Below, piece by piece: positions 34,001 to 45,963 of a DNA stretch of 64,000 nucleotides. The notes beneath the pieces were generated by a model, which worked only from the letters and a program-made list of their open reading frames with translations, made no database searches and was not told the DNA's origin. The DNA lies in NCBI GenBank assembly GCA_019095985.1, contig CM032664.1:19466335-19530334 (forward strand), in the 5' to 3' direction. This DNA is from Streblospio benedicti (lineage: Eukaryota; Annelida; Polychaeta; Spionida; Spionidae). Within the stretch, counting starts at the first letter, position 1, and each line of letters opens with the position of its first letter. Position numbers and translations under genes: made by a program.

Positions 34001-37000
34001 CAGTATGCTTGCTTTTTCATGAGGTCGTGATGCTCTCAACGTATTGGAAACTGCAGTGCTAAAAGCTGGTGACACCAAGAACATTACATTAGGATGTATA
34101 TGGTAAAAAACTTATAATCCTTAATATTTACACTATTCTGTATGAATTGAAAGACACTTACCGGAGACCATCATTATGAAACTTGTTATAGCTGGCCATA
34201 GTGATCAGACCTCCCCAAGCAGGTCCCAGTGTATAGAAAATCTGCAGACATGCCTCGCCCCAAACCTACAAAAATAGAACACATGAGTTAATAATTTAAA
34301 CGTACAAATAAAAGTGCAGCATTAATGCAATCACACTTTTCTGCTTACATAAAATGTTGATAAATATCAAAATCTAATCGGCCCCACCCCAATGTCCAGA
34401 AGAAACAAAAAATAACTATCAATAATTATGCATGCCAGAGCTTGGACTTCTTTCACAGAACTAAATACTGTACAATGTGTGCAGGCACATGTCTCTAAAA
34501 TTAATAAAGTCTATCTGCACAACACACTGTAAACTTAATGAAATATAATACTTCTATGAGAACTGGAGTACCTTGAATTCTAGTAGTCTGGGCCAATCAG
34601 GTGTGATGTAGTATTTGATCCCGTCAAATGCTCCATCTAGCGTGAGTCCTCTGATAAGCAGGATGACAAGGAACACGTAGGGCACAGTCGCCGTCACATA
34701 AACCACCTACAGTAGAGTAACCAGGAGATATCACTGATATTAAGTGTGCATGTTATGAGTGAGTGAGTGATGAACATATTTACTTTACATCTCAAAACTA
34801 TTCCCATAACAGGATATCTCAAACACGTAGCATAAGCTACAAAACAATCAAAATGGAGCGTTTCGCGGATTAAAATTAATGTACAGCGTCTGGTTTGTAA
34901 ACAGTAATAATAGCCAATACATTAAAATGAAAAGGTTGTGTAATGGATATCCACCTTTCCCAGTGATTTGACACCTTTGCACAAACACGCAAATACCAAC
35001 ATCCAGCTGGCAAGAAGGCAGAGCACGAGCTCCCACCTCAGTGTGCCCATGTCGTCTATACCAGACGACAGCTGAAGAACCTCGTTTCTGAAAGATGCAC
35101 ACAATATTCTCACTTTTGTCAGACAACTACATTAATTAGAGATACAATAGAATATGAGTCTAACTTTATTTCATTGGATTCTTTAGCATGCTACTGAACT
35201 GATAATTTATCATGTGTATTCAAAAAAATTACAAAATAAGTTGAGAATTATTTTCAATCAAAAGACAAAAAAAATAGAAATGTTGTTCATGTTCAGTAAT
35301 TATTTTATTCAACATTTTACTTTGTAGAAAAATAATGACCATGGAATCTAAAAAACTTGGATTTGACATTAAGAAATACATGTAAATGCTTACTGCCAAA
35401 ACTCTTCAGCAGGCATTTTCCATTTCACAGAGGCATTTCTGAGATCGACAAATGAGCCATTTACCCATGCAAAACTCGAGTTACTCACATTAGAAAATTT
35501 TGAGCTGAAAGGAAAGTACTAGTTTGAAAGTCACAGACATGGTGTGAAAGAGAGTCAGGATGACTCTCAAGTTCATACAAATTTTAAGAATAATGCTAAG
35601 TATTCTCATTATTATTGCATATTGATAATCGGCACAGGTCACTCTCACTGGTCAAATTGATAGCAGTTTTGATCGATTACATGTTTATTTAATGATAAAT
35701 GTCAAGTCAAATGCTAATAATGGTTCAATGAATCTTACAAAATACACACTGGTTTTGCATTGAATGTTTCTTTTTACATAATGTTATAAACTGCTACAGA
35801 CTTCTTATACAAGTCTGTATTGTACTACGAGACTGCCACCTTCTACAGTTATAGCCTTCTTTAAATATACCAACAATTAATTTTGATATATGTTTTCAGT
35901 TTATGATTTTAAAAACTTAATCGTCATTATCGACATTACCTGTCCACACATAGCTCTGTGTTCCAGTCATTTCCACATTGTCCCCAAGGCAGATCAAATG
36001 TAAATGAGCGCACCAGGTAATAAACGACCCACGCGATGATCACATTGTAATACATGGTCATGATGCCCGTAATGATCATCATGGACCAACCTAGACCTAA
36101 ACCGTAGGAGGAAATTATTTGGTTAATGAGTTCGTTTGTTATATATGTTGATCTTAAGGTGGTGACCTAACACAACCATCTAACAGCCCCAAACCTTTAA
36201 ATTTTAAAGTCTTGGAGATGGGTGGGCCACTTGTGCCATACATAATATATATACATACACACAGTTACACATGAATGAGTGGCACTTGGGATTTACTGTG
36301 GTAGAGGATGGCTCTTATATATGAATCAGGTCTCCCATGGTAACTTTTCTTCGTCATTGAAGTAATCACTATGATAAAGCTTATCATTTCTAAGTATGTA
36401 ATACCTATATTATAATACAATGACTCAATTTTTTTCTAAGGGGGAAATGCATGGAAAATGGCTGAAAGTAAATTTAGCTATCTGAATCTAGACCAAATCA
36501 ACCAACACATAACCTTAATTCAACAATGACACAAGTTATTTCAAAATAAATGAGAAATGGTTATTGATTCAAAGCAACATACATTGTATATAGCATTTAC
36601 ATACATGTAAATAAAGGATTGCTTTAAAATAATTCAGTTCTCACCACTAAATAAAGGACAAATGTTCCACACATGAAGAGCACTTCGGCTGGAAAACTGA
36701 CCAATGACAACTTCCAAATAGAACAGAGGAAGTCCAACCAGAAATAAAAACGTGAAATATGGAATCAAAAAGGCACCTAGATGAAGAAAAAAAATGTATC
36801 TGAAAACAATGTTTCATTGAATATTTTCTTTTTCTGTACACTTAGTTTACGTTTGCATGTAAGGTATTTGCTAGTGACATCGCTTCTTCTCTTACATGCA
36901 AACATAAGCTTACACAAAATTCATCAGTTAAGTCAACATTCAAGCAGAATTTCTAACATAACACTTGTAAATAAGTATTCAGTATTAAAAAAAGAACCAT

Positions 37001-37226
37001 GGATCAATTACTGACCTCCACCATTTCTCATGCAGAGATATGGAAATCTCCAAATGTTGCTGAGTCCTACAGCATATCCGACCAATGAAAGCACAAAGTC
37101 AAGAGGATTTGTCCAATTTCCACGTTCTTTATTCTCATCACCATTGTTCTCCATACTGATAATACTGTCACTATCTTTTGCCTGCAATCCTTCACGTCCT
37201 TTCATCTGATCTTTAACTTCTTCCAT
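30962..37226 (-). CDS. Na+/Cl- dependent glycine-type neurotransmitter transporter (SLC6 family, SLC6A9/SLC6A5-like), complete
   Basis: A plasma-membrane symporter of 12 membrane spans. Exons in order: 37016-37226, 36645-36776, 35940-36096, 35394-35504, 34955-35087, 34572-34706, 34162-34265, 33838-33928, 33531-33677, 33170-33301, 32940-33039, 32389-32489, 31751-31918, 30962-31084; 1845 bases, 614 residues plus stop, all GT-AG and in phase. TM1 reads [17 protein letters not shown] and [13 protein letters not shown]6 is [19 protein letters not shown]. Further blocks are [13 protein letters not shown] and LPISP. The C-terminus ([22 protein letters not shown]) matches vertebrate GlyT1 better than GABA or monoamine carriers. 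An in-frame stop lies upstream of the chosen ATG, and the short charged N-terminus is typical. Glycine is the likely substrate, but this is inferred from similarity; other invertebrate SLC6 substrates remain possible. Confidence 0.94.
35394..35504 (-). CDS. SLC6 exon: glycosylated extracellular loop 2
   Basis: The 37-codon exon encodes the large loop between TM3 and TM4. It carries four N-glycosylation sequons close together (NVS, NSS, NGS, NAS) and ends in PAEEFWQ, which leads into TM4. The loop cysteines of the family ([10 protein letters not shown]) are in the preceding exon, 35940-36096. Confidence 0.9.
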
Positions 37227-37841
37227 TTCTCTATTTGATTAATTAGAAATTTGACAAAATTATATGAAAAAATATTCAAATTAAATATCTTCTAGAGTAA
37301 TGTTGTCTAGAGGCTTCAGGAGTTCTTCATTCCAATACAAATTATAGTACGCACATAACTTGCCCTTTTCTTTTCAAAGTGACAAATTGTAATTCAAGAA
37401 CAGTTTTAGAAAAATCTTCTCTTCATAAAATTACTTACTCCAACTAGATCAAATACATAAGTGAAGCAGTACATGTACATCATTTTGAAATTGTATTTGA
37501 CCATAAATCTTGTTGCATCGTAAGATTGTACATGAAGCAAAGAAGTTAATATACTAATGAAAACTTTCTAGCATTGAGCACCAGAATCTTTTAGCAGCAG
37601 TGTTCATTGAAATGTCAACTATCAATCATTTCAACAGACAAATATATAACCTTAGAAAGTGAAGTTTTCTCATGATAGCATAATAATTCTACAATGTGCA
37701 TTTTTTTTACTTTTCAATTTGTAAGCAACGCATATCACATCATATTTTATCATTATAATGAATGATAGATTTAGAAATGTACAACGGAACACTACAAGGA
37801 TTGAAATACATGTATAAAGGAAAATTGGTATTGGATTTGCT

Positions 37842-37952
37842 CAGTTTAGAATAAAATTACTAAAAGTATGATTTAATCAACAATAAAATCCTGAATTGTT
37901 TCTTTGTTTCCCAAAATAGCGGTTTCAAACTGAATATTTGACAACTATTTGA
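37842..37952 (+). repeat. 111-bp direct repeat, copy 1
   Basis: Nearly identical to 39200-39310, with only a few substitutions. It starts CAGTTTAGAATAAAATTAC and ends CAACTATTTGA. The copies are 1358 bases apart. Confidence 0.88.
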
Positions 37953-38890
37953 AAAAAAAAGAGTAAAATACTTACAAAGTTCTTATATTTTTCAAATATA
38001 CATATATACAATTGTAGACTTTTATCCTCTGGAGCACAATTATATCCAAGTTGAGTTCTCAAGGACTTTTAATGTTTCTGTGAATGTCAAGATACGGTTA
38101 CTTGTAATGTCAAACATGCTGAAGCCACTGAAATTAGAACATCTAGTTATTAAAAAAAGTGCATCTTTGGAGAAGCATACTGATACTACCAGTAGTAGAT
38201 ATTTTTTATGAAGTCTATAATCTAACAATAAAAAAAAATAACTAGGGCCAATATAGGGCCAATGGGTAAAACTATCTGGACAATATTAGAATTCATTTTG
38301 GTCATGATCCCGAGGTCATTTGATGTGATGAGCAGTTTACAATACATTGAATACTCATTTGAATATAATTATTGATATTGATTGATGGCATAGGAAGTCG
38401 TTGGGATTATTTCTAATGCATGCATATATGTAGCTACCATATATGTTGCAACTCGAAACATGTGTACCTCTTTTTATCGAAATCCTGCAAAATCCTATTC
38501 AGATATCAAAATTCCCATCATTTTGGTCTCAGATCGTTATTTCTGGGGGCGGAGAAAATGCAACTACTGAGAGATTCGATTGAAGACTACTGGAGAAGGT
38601 GCCACAATAGTGAAAATATCATCTCAATGTGGTACATGTAATGACTTTTTCATTGATCTTTTCATTCACTCTGGACATTTATTTTCATGACAGTGTTAGG
38701 TTCTGTGGTGACACAGATAAAAAAATCCAAACAGATTTGTGTTGAAAATGGATGTTGGACTTACTTTATGTAAATCTATCAAGAAAAGTTTTTGGGTGAA
38801 TAAATATGGTATAATAATTTTATTGCAATCATTATACATGTATATCTATAAAGTAGTACTTACGTAAACAGAACTGACTGGAAATTATTA

Positions 38891-39016
38891 CAGTTAAACC
38901 TCAGACCACCTCAATAATGAGATCACCTTTTTCATAACACCATCTCTCAAATGAAGTTAAGTTCTGTGAAAAATGGTCTTATTATTAGAGATGGTTGTAA
39001 TATGGAGGCTTTACTG
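38891..39016. mobile_element. Tc1-mariner-type MITE, 126 bp
   Basis: Starts TA + CAGTTAAACCTC. The right end, reverse-complemented, starts CAGTAAAGCCTCC; the right TA is changed to CA. Internal CTC/GAG-rich sequence is shared with the neighbour at 39366. Confidence 0.6.
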
Positions 39017-39199
39017 CAGATGTGAGCGTCTATTTCATGGATACCTGTCTTGGTGTCCATTGTTATCATAATGTTTATCAAATACATTATTATCGATGCG
39101 CAATTTTATTTTCTTCATACATGTATATCCGTCCATAGCACCCACAGAGTTCTTATGAACTCTACTATCAAATGTCTTCTTTCTTTATATATGCATATG

Positions 39200-39310
39200 C
39201 AGTTTAGAATAAAATTACTAAAAGTATGCTTTAATCAACAATAAAATCCTGAATTGTTTCTTTGTTTCCCAAAATAGCGGTTTCGAACTGAATATTTGAC
39301 AACTATTTGA
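39200..39310 (+). repeat. 111-bp direct repeat, copy 2
   Basis: Second copy of 37842-37952. No TA or TTAA target site or terminal inverted repeat frames it, so a recent duplication or an unknown short element is possible. Confidence 0.88.
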
Positions 39311-39365
39311 TGAGAATTATTTTTTAAATGAAATTAAAACAAGGCATAATGTTCAAACTAAAATA

Positions 39366-39530
39366 CAGTAGAGCCTCCAATTAGACGATCTCTATATTGA
39401 GACTACCTCTGTAATGGGACCAGTTTTCATGCTCCCAAATATTTATAAACCAACCAAAATGAACCAAGACCACCTCTGTAATGAGACAACTTAAGGTCAC
39501 TCCCACAGGTGGTCAAGAGAGTTTCTACTG
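39366..39530. mobile_element. Tc1-mariner-type MITE, 165 bp
   Basis: TA at 39364-39365 and 39531-39532 flanks ends CAGTAGAGCCTCC and, reverse-complemented, CAGTAGAAACTCTC. It has no open frame. Confidence 0.72.
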
Positions 39531-40757
39531 TACCATTGTCTTGTACCCGTAACGTTATCTATATATTGCGACTTGTAGAGTGACAATGTGAAACATCCTT
39601 CTGTCCCCCGAGTTCCGTCCATGTCAATTTTTTATAAATCTTAATTACACAAGAAAGGAAATAGTGGTGTGAGAACAAGAAGGGCGCATTTGGATATTTA
39701 AAAGGATTTTGATAGATTTTGGATTTTGATAAAAAGTGGTACTTGTACCACGGAAATATGATCTTGATATTTTTTAACAAGATGTCTTCAATAATTGTCT
39801 TTGATATGACATCTTAACTAGTTCTAGACATAATTCTAAATTTGCTCATTTTAACTGTGTTGTTCTCAAATAATTGAAAGGATACAATCACCGCATATAA
39901 TAATTTTCATTTATGAATATGACTTAAAGATGAAAATACGTGACCGTGAAACAAACTATAGAAGGTACGTAAGCATGCATTAAAGTTCTAAATGGGCTTA
40001 ACAGCAGGGCGTCAATGTACAAATTACTACCTATTAAATACAACAATAATAGGAGATTAAAGGTGAACTACTACATAAGCATACCTGCATAAAATTCAAC
40101 AAAATATCACCAGTCCACACTAGGTCTCTGTTCTAGTAATAACATTGCAGCCATATGCGTTTGTGAGTAAACACAGAAGTGGTCTCTAAGCTTCTTCACT
40201 GTAGGGTCGTCATTAGCTCACATTTACACTTAAATGCTGATTGAGGTACTAGTCATAGAGTCTAATTTAAGCAGTTAAGTGCATTTCAGGCAATGTAATA
40301 ATAAGGCAAAATCCTTCACACGTGTCCGATTCACTGAGAATTGTACTGCGTCCCAATTAACAGAAATTGGAGCAATATGCTCCACGTGCTCAAAAATCAA
40401 TATTAGAAGGCGTGGCTAGTAGCAACTGACAGACCAGGTGAAACCAGCCTTTACTAGACGTAGTTCTGTGCAGTGTGTGTGTGTGCATGTAGGACTAGAA
40501 ATCTAAATTATATTAAACAAGGTCAAGGGGAAGCCGTTTTTTATATTATATTTCAGTTTTTCATCTTACAAAATTATATTTAAAATTATAGATTTTAAAA
40601 TTTTTTTTTACAGGTACATGTATGTAAATTATAAAATAATCATTTTCATAGTACTTTAAGTTGTCATTTACATAAAGTAACTCAGAAATGAAAAGCCATG
40701 GTGATAATTTTTTAAAGTTTTTAATTTATTTTCCAACTGCTCATGGACTAGCATTTC

Positions 40758-40830
40758 TTTTAGCCTGAACTGCTAAGGAAGTTGGTGCCGTATGGTCGTG
40801 GGTTTGAATCCCACCAAACTATATGATATA
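40758..40830 (+). mobile_element. degenerate tRNA-derived SINE-like unit
   Basis: A strong box B arm (GTGGGTTTGAATCCCAC) follows a weak, degenerate 5' half (TAGCCTGAACTGCTAAGG). It is too poor to be a tRNA gene. Confidence 0.45.
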
Positions 40831-40889
40831 ATCCTAACCTGACTTGGATTGGAGTCATACATGTAATGACTTCATTACATATATTGATA

Positions 40890-41402
40890 ATTTTTTAGTA
40901 ATGGTTTACATGTGCCAGATAATGTTTTTAATTAATTCTTTATCAGACAATTTTTAGTAATGTTTTACATGTGCCAGATAATGTGTTTTTAATTAATCTT
41001 ATATTAGACAATTTTTAGTAATAAATTTATTATTTTCATCTAACTCAACAATAAAAAATTTATTCACGTTTGACAGTTTCGTCTGCTTCTGCAAACATTT
41101 TCAAAAACACTACTGCGCATGTCAGATCATGGTTTACGGCCGCCGTCCCCTCCTGCAGCAAGCACTGGGTCGTAGACTCTCGCAAGCTGGCGGCCGTAAA
41201 CCATGATCTGACAAGCGCAGTAGTGTTTTTGAAAATGAAAAGAAGCAGACGGAACTGTTAAACGTGAATAAATTTTTTAGTGTTGTGAAAGACAAAAATA
41301 ATAAATTCATTTTATTACCAACTCATGAACTCATTCAAGGAAATTTTTAGTAATGTTTTACATGTGCCAGATAATGTGTTTTGAATTAATTAATTCTTTA
41401 TT
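40890..41402. repeat. ~60-bp minisatellite interrupted by a foldback
   Basis: Units with TTTTTAGTAATG-TTTACATG, TGCCAGATAATG and TAATTAAT...AGACA start near 40890, 40949, 41010 and 41341. The third is cut by the foldback at 41023-41307, and the fourth lies on its far side. Confidence 0.75.
41023..41307. mobile_element. palindromic foldback element, ~120-bp arms and 44-bp loop
   Basis: The left arm 41023-41144 and right arm 41189-41307 are inverted copies with few mismatches. Shared blocks include CGTCTGCTTCT, TTTTCAAAAACACTACTGCGC and GTCAGATCATGGTTTACGG (the last two read on opposite strands). The 44-base loop has no matching partner. It has no coding capacity and sits inside a minisatellite. 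Confidence 0.82.
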
Positions 41403-43336
41403 AGACATATATCATTTAGTGATGAAATCCTTATTTATCCACATTCTTAGACCACTAAACACGCAATTTTAATGCGTAAGCAGCACAGATAATTGCTTAT
41501 AAAACACACTCTCAAATGTGTATTTTTGATAATTCAGTATCTAAAATATTGAAAGTGAAATCTTGGTTTTAAAGAGTGTTTCATATAGATGGAGATATTA
41601 AACGTTTTTTCTAGGAATTTATACTTGGTTAGCAAAGATTTAAAAAGAGGTTAACACATAAATATTATTTGCCATTTTATTTCGCACTTGAGCAATAAGC
41701 TTTTTTTTCAATGTAAATGATAGAAGCTTGATAGGAACAAAAGTCAACTCCCATGGTTAATTCAACACTTAAGTTTTGGAGAAAAATCATATCAGTCATA
41801 CCTATTAATGAATTCATGACAAACAAAGCCTTTAGAAGGCTACACATAACAAGGAAACCACACACACTTTTCTTGGGATTGACAAATGGAACAAAATAAT
41901 CCTTTAGATGAAACCCTATAGCAAAGGATAATAATAAAACTTGCATGCACAACATACACCACTCGGGACATTCAAAAGCTACATTTGTACATATTACAAT
42001 AACTTATACCAAATTACCCTTTGCAAATAATATACAATCTTATAACAATAGTTGAAATAAACAGTTCGTTTATAATTGAAACCAAACTAAATTTGTTTTC
42101 ACATTGGGTGGCTGTAATATAAGCACTATTTGATAAAATGAATCCTCAAAATGTAAAATGTAGAGAATACAAAAAAATAAACAGGTGTTGTATTAGAAAT
42201 ACAGAAGAATATCTTCTATGATGTTTCATTCCGTAGCCCATTTCTCATTCAACTGAATTTTGCCAATACATGGACATTTCTTGCAACACAAAAACATCAG
42301 ATGTTGACAATTTTCAAGCAGCAAGAAATATCCCACCCGTTTAAAAAGAAAATCAGATGAAAAAGATTATCATAAACAGGTCCATAAAACAGTGCTCAGC
42401 ATACAGACATTTAGTTAACATACAATAACCATCGCTTACATCTTGGTTAACATACTAGCACATTTTTGCAGATAAGGCAGAATTAAATAACATTATGCAA
42501 CTTCCAAGTGTATTGCGTCTTAACTACAAACTGGACAAAAACAAAAACATACCACATTGTGAACCCAGGTATGTTTATGAGTTTGTTTACTAACTAAAAG
42601 CACTTCTACACTTGACAGATCTTATGAATATATATGAAGGTTTTGGTAATTTACATATTTTTTTATAAATGCATAGTTATAAAAATCAAGCAATTCCATA
42701 ATCATAAATAGTATCACTTTGAGGCTTTCAAATGTTACAAAAATAACGCTAATTTTCACAAAATTAATTTCTCATACCCACAACAAAAAATAACTGCAAA
42801 AATGTTGTGTTAATAAATAGCATTACATCACATTCTTTTGATCAAGTTAAATTAGTGTAACAGATATACACACTGTTTTTAGCTTTGCTAAATAGCACTT
42901 AATATATACATAATAAAACAATATGTACAAATTCATTGTCTAAAACCAATGATATTGCACAAGAACAAATCCAAAGATTTCTTTTATTTTGCCAATACCA
43001 ATGATTAACATTACAGATATTCTAAATTTTCCTATTAGATCTGCTACGTTCTCCTTGATTATCAAACATCAAATGTTACATCTAACACTGCAATCACAAC
43101 GTCTACAATGGAATGATTAACCCCCAAACACCTGACCAACATAAACAAAAAATAGCACCTAGCATACATTTTCAAGAAATATGTCATTATCATCATCATC
43201 ATAATATAACACAAGTCCAACAACTCTATCATCAGCATCATCAGTCATCATTAGGAAACAATCTTAACACTCATGCACTCCATCCTCATGCCAAGAATCT
43301 CTCAAATAAGTGAGTAAAGTACCGTTGCTGCGGTGA

Positions 43337-45963
43337 CTACCGCCACTGCGGCGTGGTGCGTCCTGTCTTGCTGCCGGGCGTGGTGCGTCCGGTCGGCGTG
43401 GTGCGGCCACTCCGCTGCCCGCCACCGTACGCCCCCGTCCCCGCTGCCGAGTGTCCAGTGGGTGTGGTCCGCCCTGTGGGCGTCGTCCTCCCACTCCTGC
43501 TGGGCGTCGCCCCACCCTTCGGCGTGGACGTGCCGGACCGTGAAACCTTGGGGATCCTGGTGGGCGTCTTGCCGGCGGCGGCGCTGGCCGCTGCCTGGCG
43601 CTGCTGCTGGGGCAGGGCGATGCTGCGGTTCTGGGAGCTGGCGGTGCGGTACGTGACGGTGGTGGTGGGGCGGCCACCCACCATGCGCTGCTCCGTCTCG
43701 GCCGCGGTGAACAGGTCGGCCTCGCTGCCCTCGCTCGACGCCACACTCGGCGGCCGCGACGACCGCGACGATCCACGCGAACTTGGACGCGAGCTCAGAC
43801 GAGACGACGTGCTGCCTACAAAGTGGCGACAGAGAGCGGTTATTGTAGCTAGGAATTCAAGTCTCACACATACAAGGTTGAAAAATAACAGTGATTTGCT
43901 AGTTTTATTCTTTGCAGACTAGATGTTTAAGAATAAGTGCAATTTGCTGTAGTAAAAAAACCTTACCTGGACTGACAAGGTCTCTTTGGAGAGGACTCCT
44001 CAGTGGCGTCCTTGAACCACCCGGTTTCATGCCCATGATGTTTCTGACCTCAGTGTCTGGGCTGATTCTAGAGCGGGCTTGTTGCCAGGGTCTGTCATAT
44101 TTGGTCTTTTCTCTGATCTGAAAAACAATTTTGAGCGTTTAATTAGTAATCCTCCAATCTGTGAATATATGGATATTTTTAATCCGTGAAAAATGAAAGA
44201 ACAGAAGAGGTAAGTTAAAAGAAACAGAGACAAATTCTGTTAAAATCAAGGACCGTTTTTTTATCTTTGGTGATTAAAAAGCAAATTGATCTGTGCAGCT
44301 TGCTTATTAAACAACTATTATAATTCATACACTGTGACACACAGACACAATTGATGCAGAATTCATTCGAACACTCCCATATTGTGCACTCATTAAATCA
44401 TGCATAGTCTAATAATTTACCAAATGGGTCATGCAAACACAAAATAATAGATTTTTTTTTCATTATTAAAGCATCTTAAAGAATCAACTATCTACATTGC
44501 TACACAAAATACATGATCTCAGACACACATAACTTGACAATAAAGCGTGGGTTTGGAATGACAATTCTCTAAAATGGGAGACATGGATGTACAACTAAAG
44601 CAGGTAAGCCATTTTCACAGCCTGCTATGACACTGTGAACATTGCAGCATCTCACCTGTGTCTCAAGACTCAGTTTCCTCGGGATGCGAGACTGGCAAGT
44701 ACACAAGGTTAGTGTAAATCAAGTTTACATGATTAGAAATGGATTTAGCATTGATCCCATGATTGATCAACCCATGATTAGGAGAGATTAGAAAATGTTA
44801 AAGAAAATAATCATGTATATAGTATTGATTATTATAATTTACAATATTAATTTTAGCAACTTAAAGTTGTAGGTTTTAAAACTGTGGATAGCCCTTGACA
44901 GTTAACAATTAAACTATTATGATGACTGTATTTTATGTTGTCTAAATTAAGACTTTTTTCCCCAGATGTTATTTGCAAATCATATAGTAATGATTTATTA
45001 GCATCTGGATTAATCATATGGAGAAGGTACAGTTAACTACTCAGACCTGTCATAATAACCAGAGACGCTTCGGTGGACCCTTCCACCTGCTTCAGGCTTA
45101 GAAGGAGAAGTGTGACGAATGTTGTTGTGCACCTTGCTTTTGTATTGAGTCAAGGAATTCCCAGTCACGAACCATTGAAGATCGGCACACATAGACCTGC
45201 GCTCAATTTGAACCAAGGCAAGGCTGTCCCCCCAGTGTAGACAAGACTTCTACGTGTGACTGGGAATTACACCCATCATGTGACTCAACGTGGAAGCAAG
45301 ATGCACAACATTTGTCACATTTTGCCATCAAAGCATGAAGCAGGTGGAAGTTCCACAGAAACGTCCCAGGTCATTATGAATAAAAGCATCTGAGTAGGTT
45401 TGTACCTTCTTCATATGTTATTTGAAGTCATTTGTTTACTAGAAAAATAGGGATTTTCAAATATATAACATTTGTGATTTTGCAACTGCTTTTAAAAATC
45501 AAATACTATCCACATAGCTAGCAAAAATGATCTATAAAAAGTATAAGTTAAGCAAAATTATAGATAGACATATGTTGACAACTACACTAAATACTAGTAT
45601 ATTGTGCTACCATACAACCTCAGTAACAGTCATGTGCTATTATGCAATACTGAATAAAAAAAATTAGCTGTTGTCTGACAACACAATCTGACTTTTCATG
45701 CATTTTCATGAGAAAACAAGATAATCGTTTTTTTTAATGTTGCCAGAAGACTAAATGGATCACAGCGCTTGCTTAAATTTGATTACAAATGGCTGTAGAC
45801 TTCTCAACTTAGTCTGTTACTGAAACCTGTGGTCTAGTTTGCCTGTGATGACTGTGGCACTGAGCGCTCACCTTCATGATCGGGCCGGCATTGGCCGCGG
45901 AGGCGGAGCTGGACGAGTAGCCGCTCCAGGTCGTTGTGTTGCCCGTGCTTGTCATCGAGCCAC
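43337..45963 (-). CDS. MACF1: spectraplakin C-terminal Ser/Arg/Thr/Pro-rich tail
   Basis: Exons 45872-45963 (Ser/Thr/Ala-rich), 44656-44691 ([12 protein letters not shown]), 43967-44117 and 43337-43815 (TAG at 43337-43339). The last exon is rich in [16 protein letters not shown] and has [12 protein letters not shown] twice, comparable to the GSR repeats of MACF1 and dystonin tails. Two EB1-type S/TxIP motifs are visible, SRIP (microexon) and TRIP (in [11 protein letters not shown]), each in a basic Ser-rich context, as needed for microtubule plus-end tracking. The last exon is very GC- and CpG-rich, so overlapping frames are open on both strands; only this minus frame is real. Confidence 0.93.

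Larger units (their letters stand above)
37227..43336. other. repeat-rich spacer between the SLC6 gene and the spectraplakin 3' end
   Basis: It holds a duplicated 111-bp segment (37842, 39200), two MITEs (38891, 39366), a SINE-like unit (40758), a minisatellite (40890-41402) and a foldback (41023-41307). It must also hold the 5' UTR and promoter of the SLC6 gene and, near its right end, the spectraplakin 3' UTR (minus strand). In 41403-43336 I see only AT-rich sequence with ATC-rich simple repeats near 43180-43255. Confidence 0.55.

Noticed and set aside
41677-41955. 92-codon minus-strand open frame in the spacer
   Set aside because: AT-rich, low complexity, no recognisable motif or splice context.
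43353-43922. 189-codon plus-strand open frame opposite the spectraplakin tail
   Set aside because: A shadow of the GC-rich, Ser/Arg/Thr/Pro-repetitive minus-strand exon; it continues past the exon into AT-rich intron with no motif.
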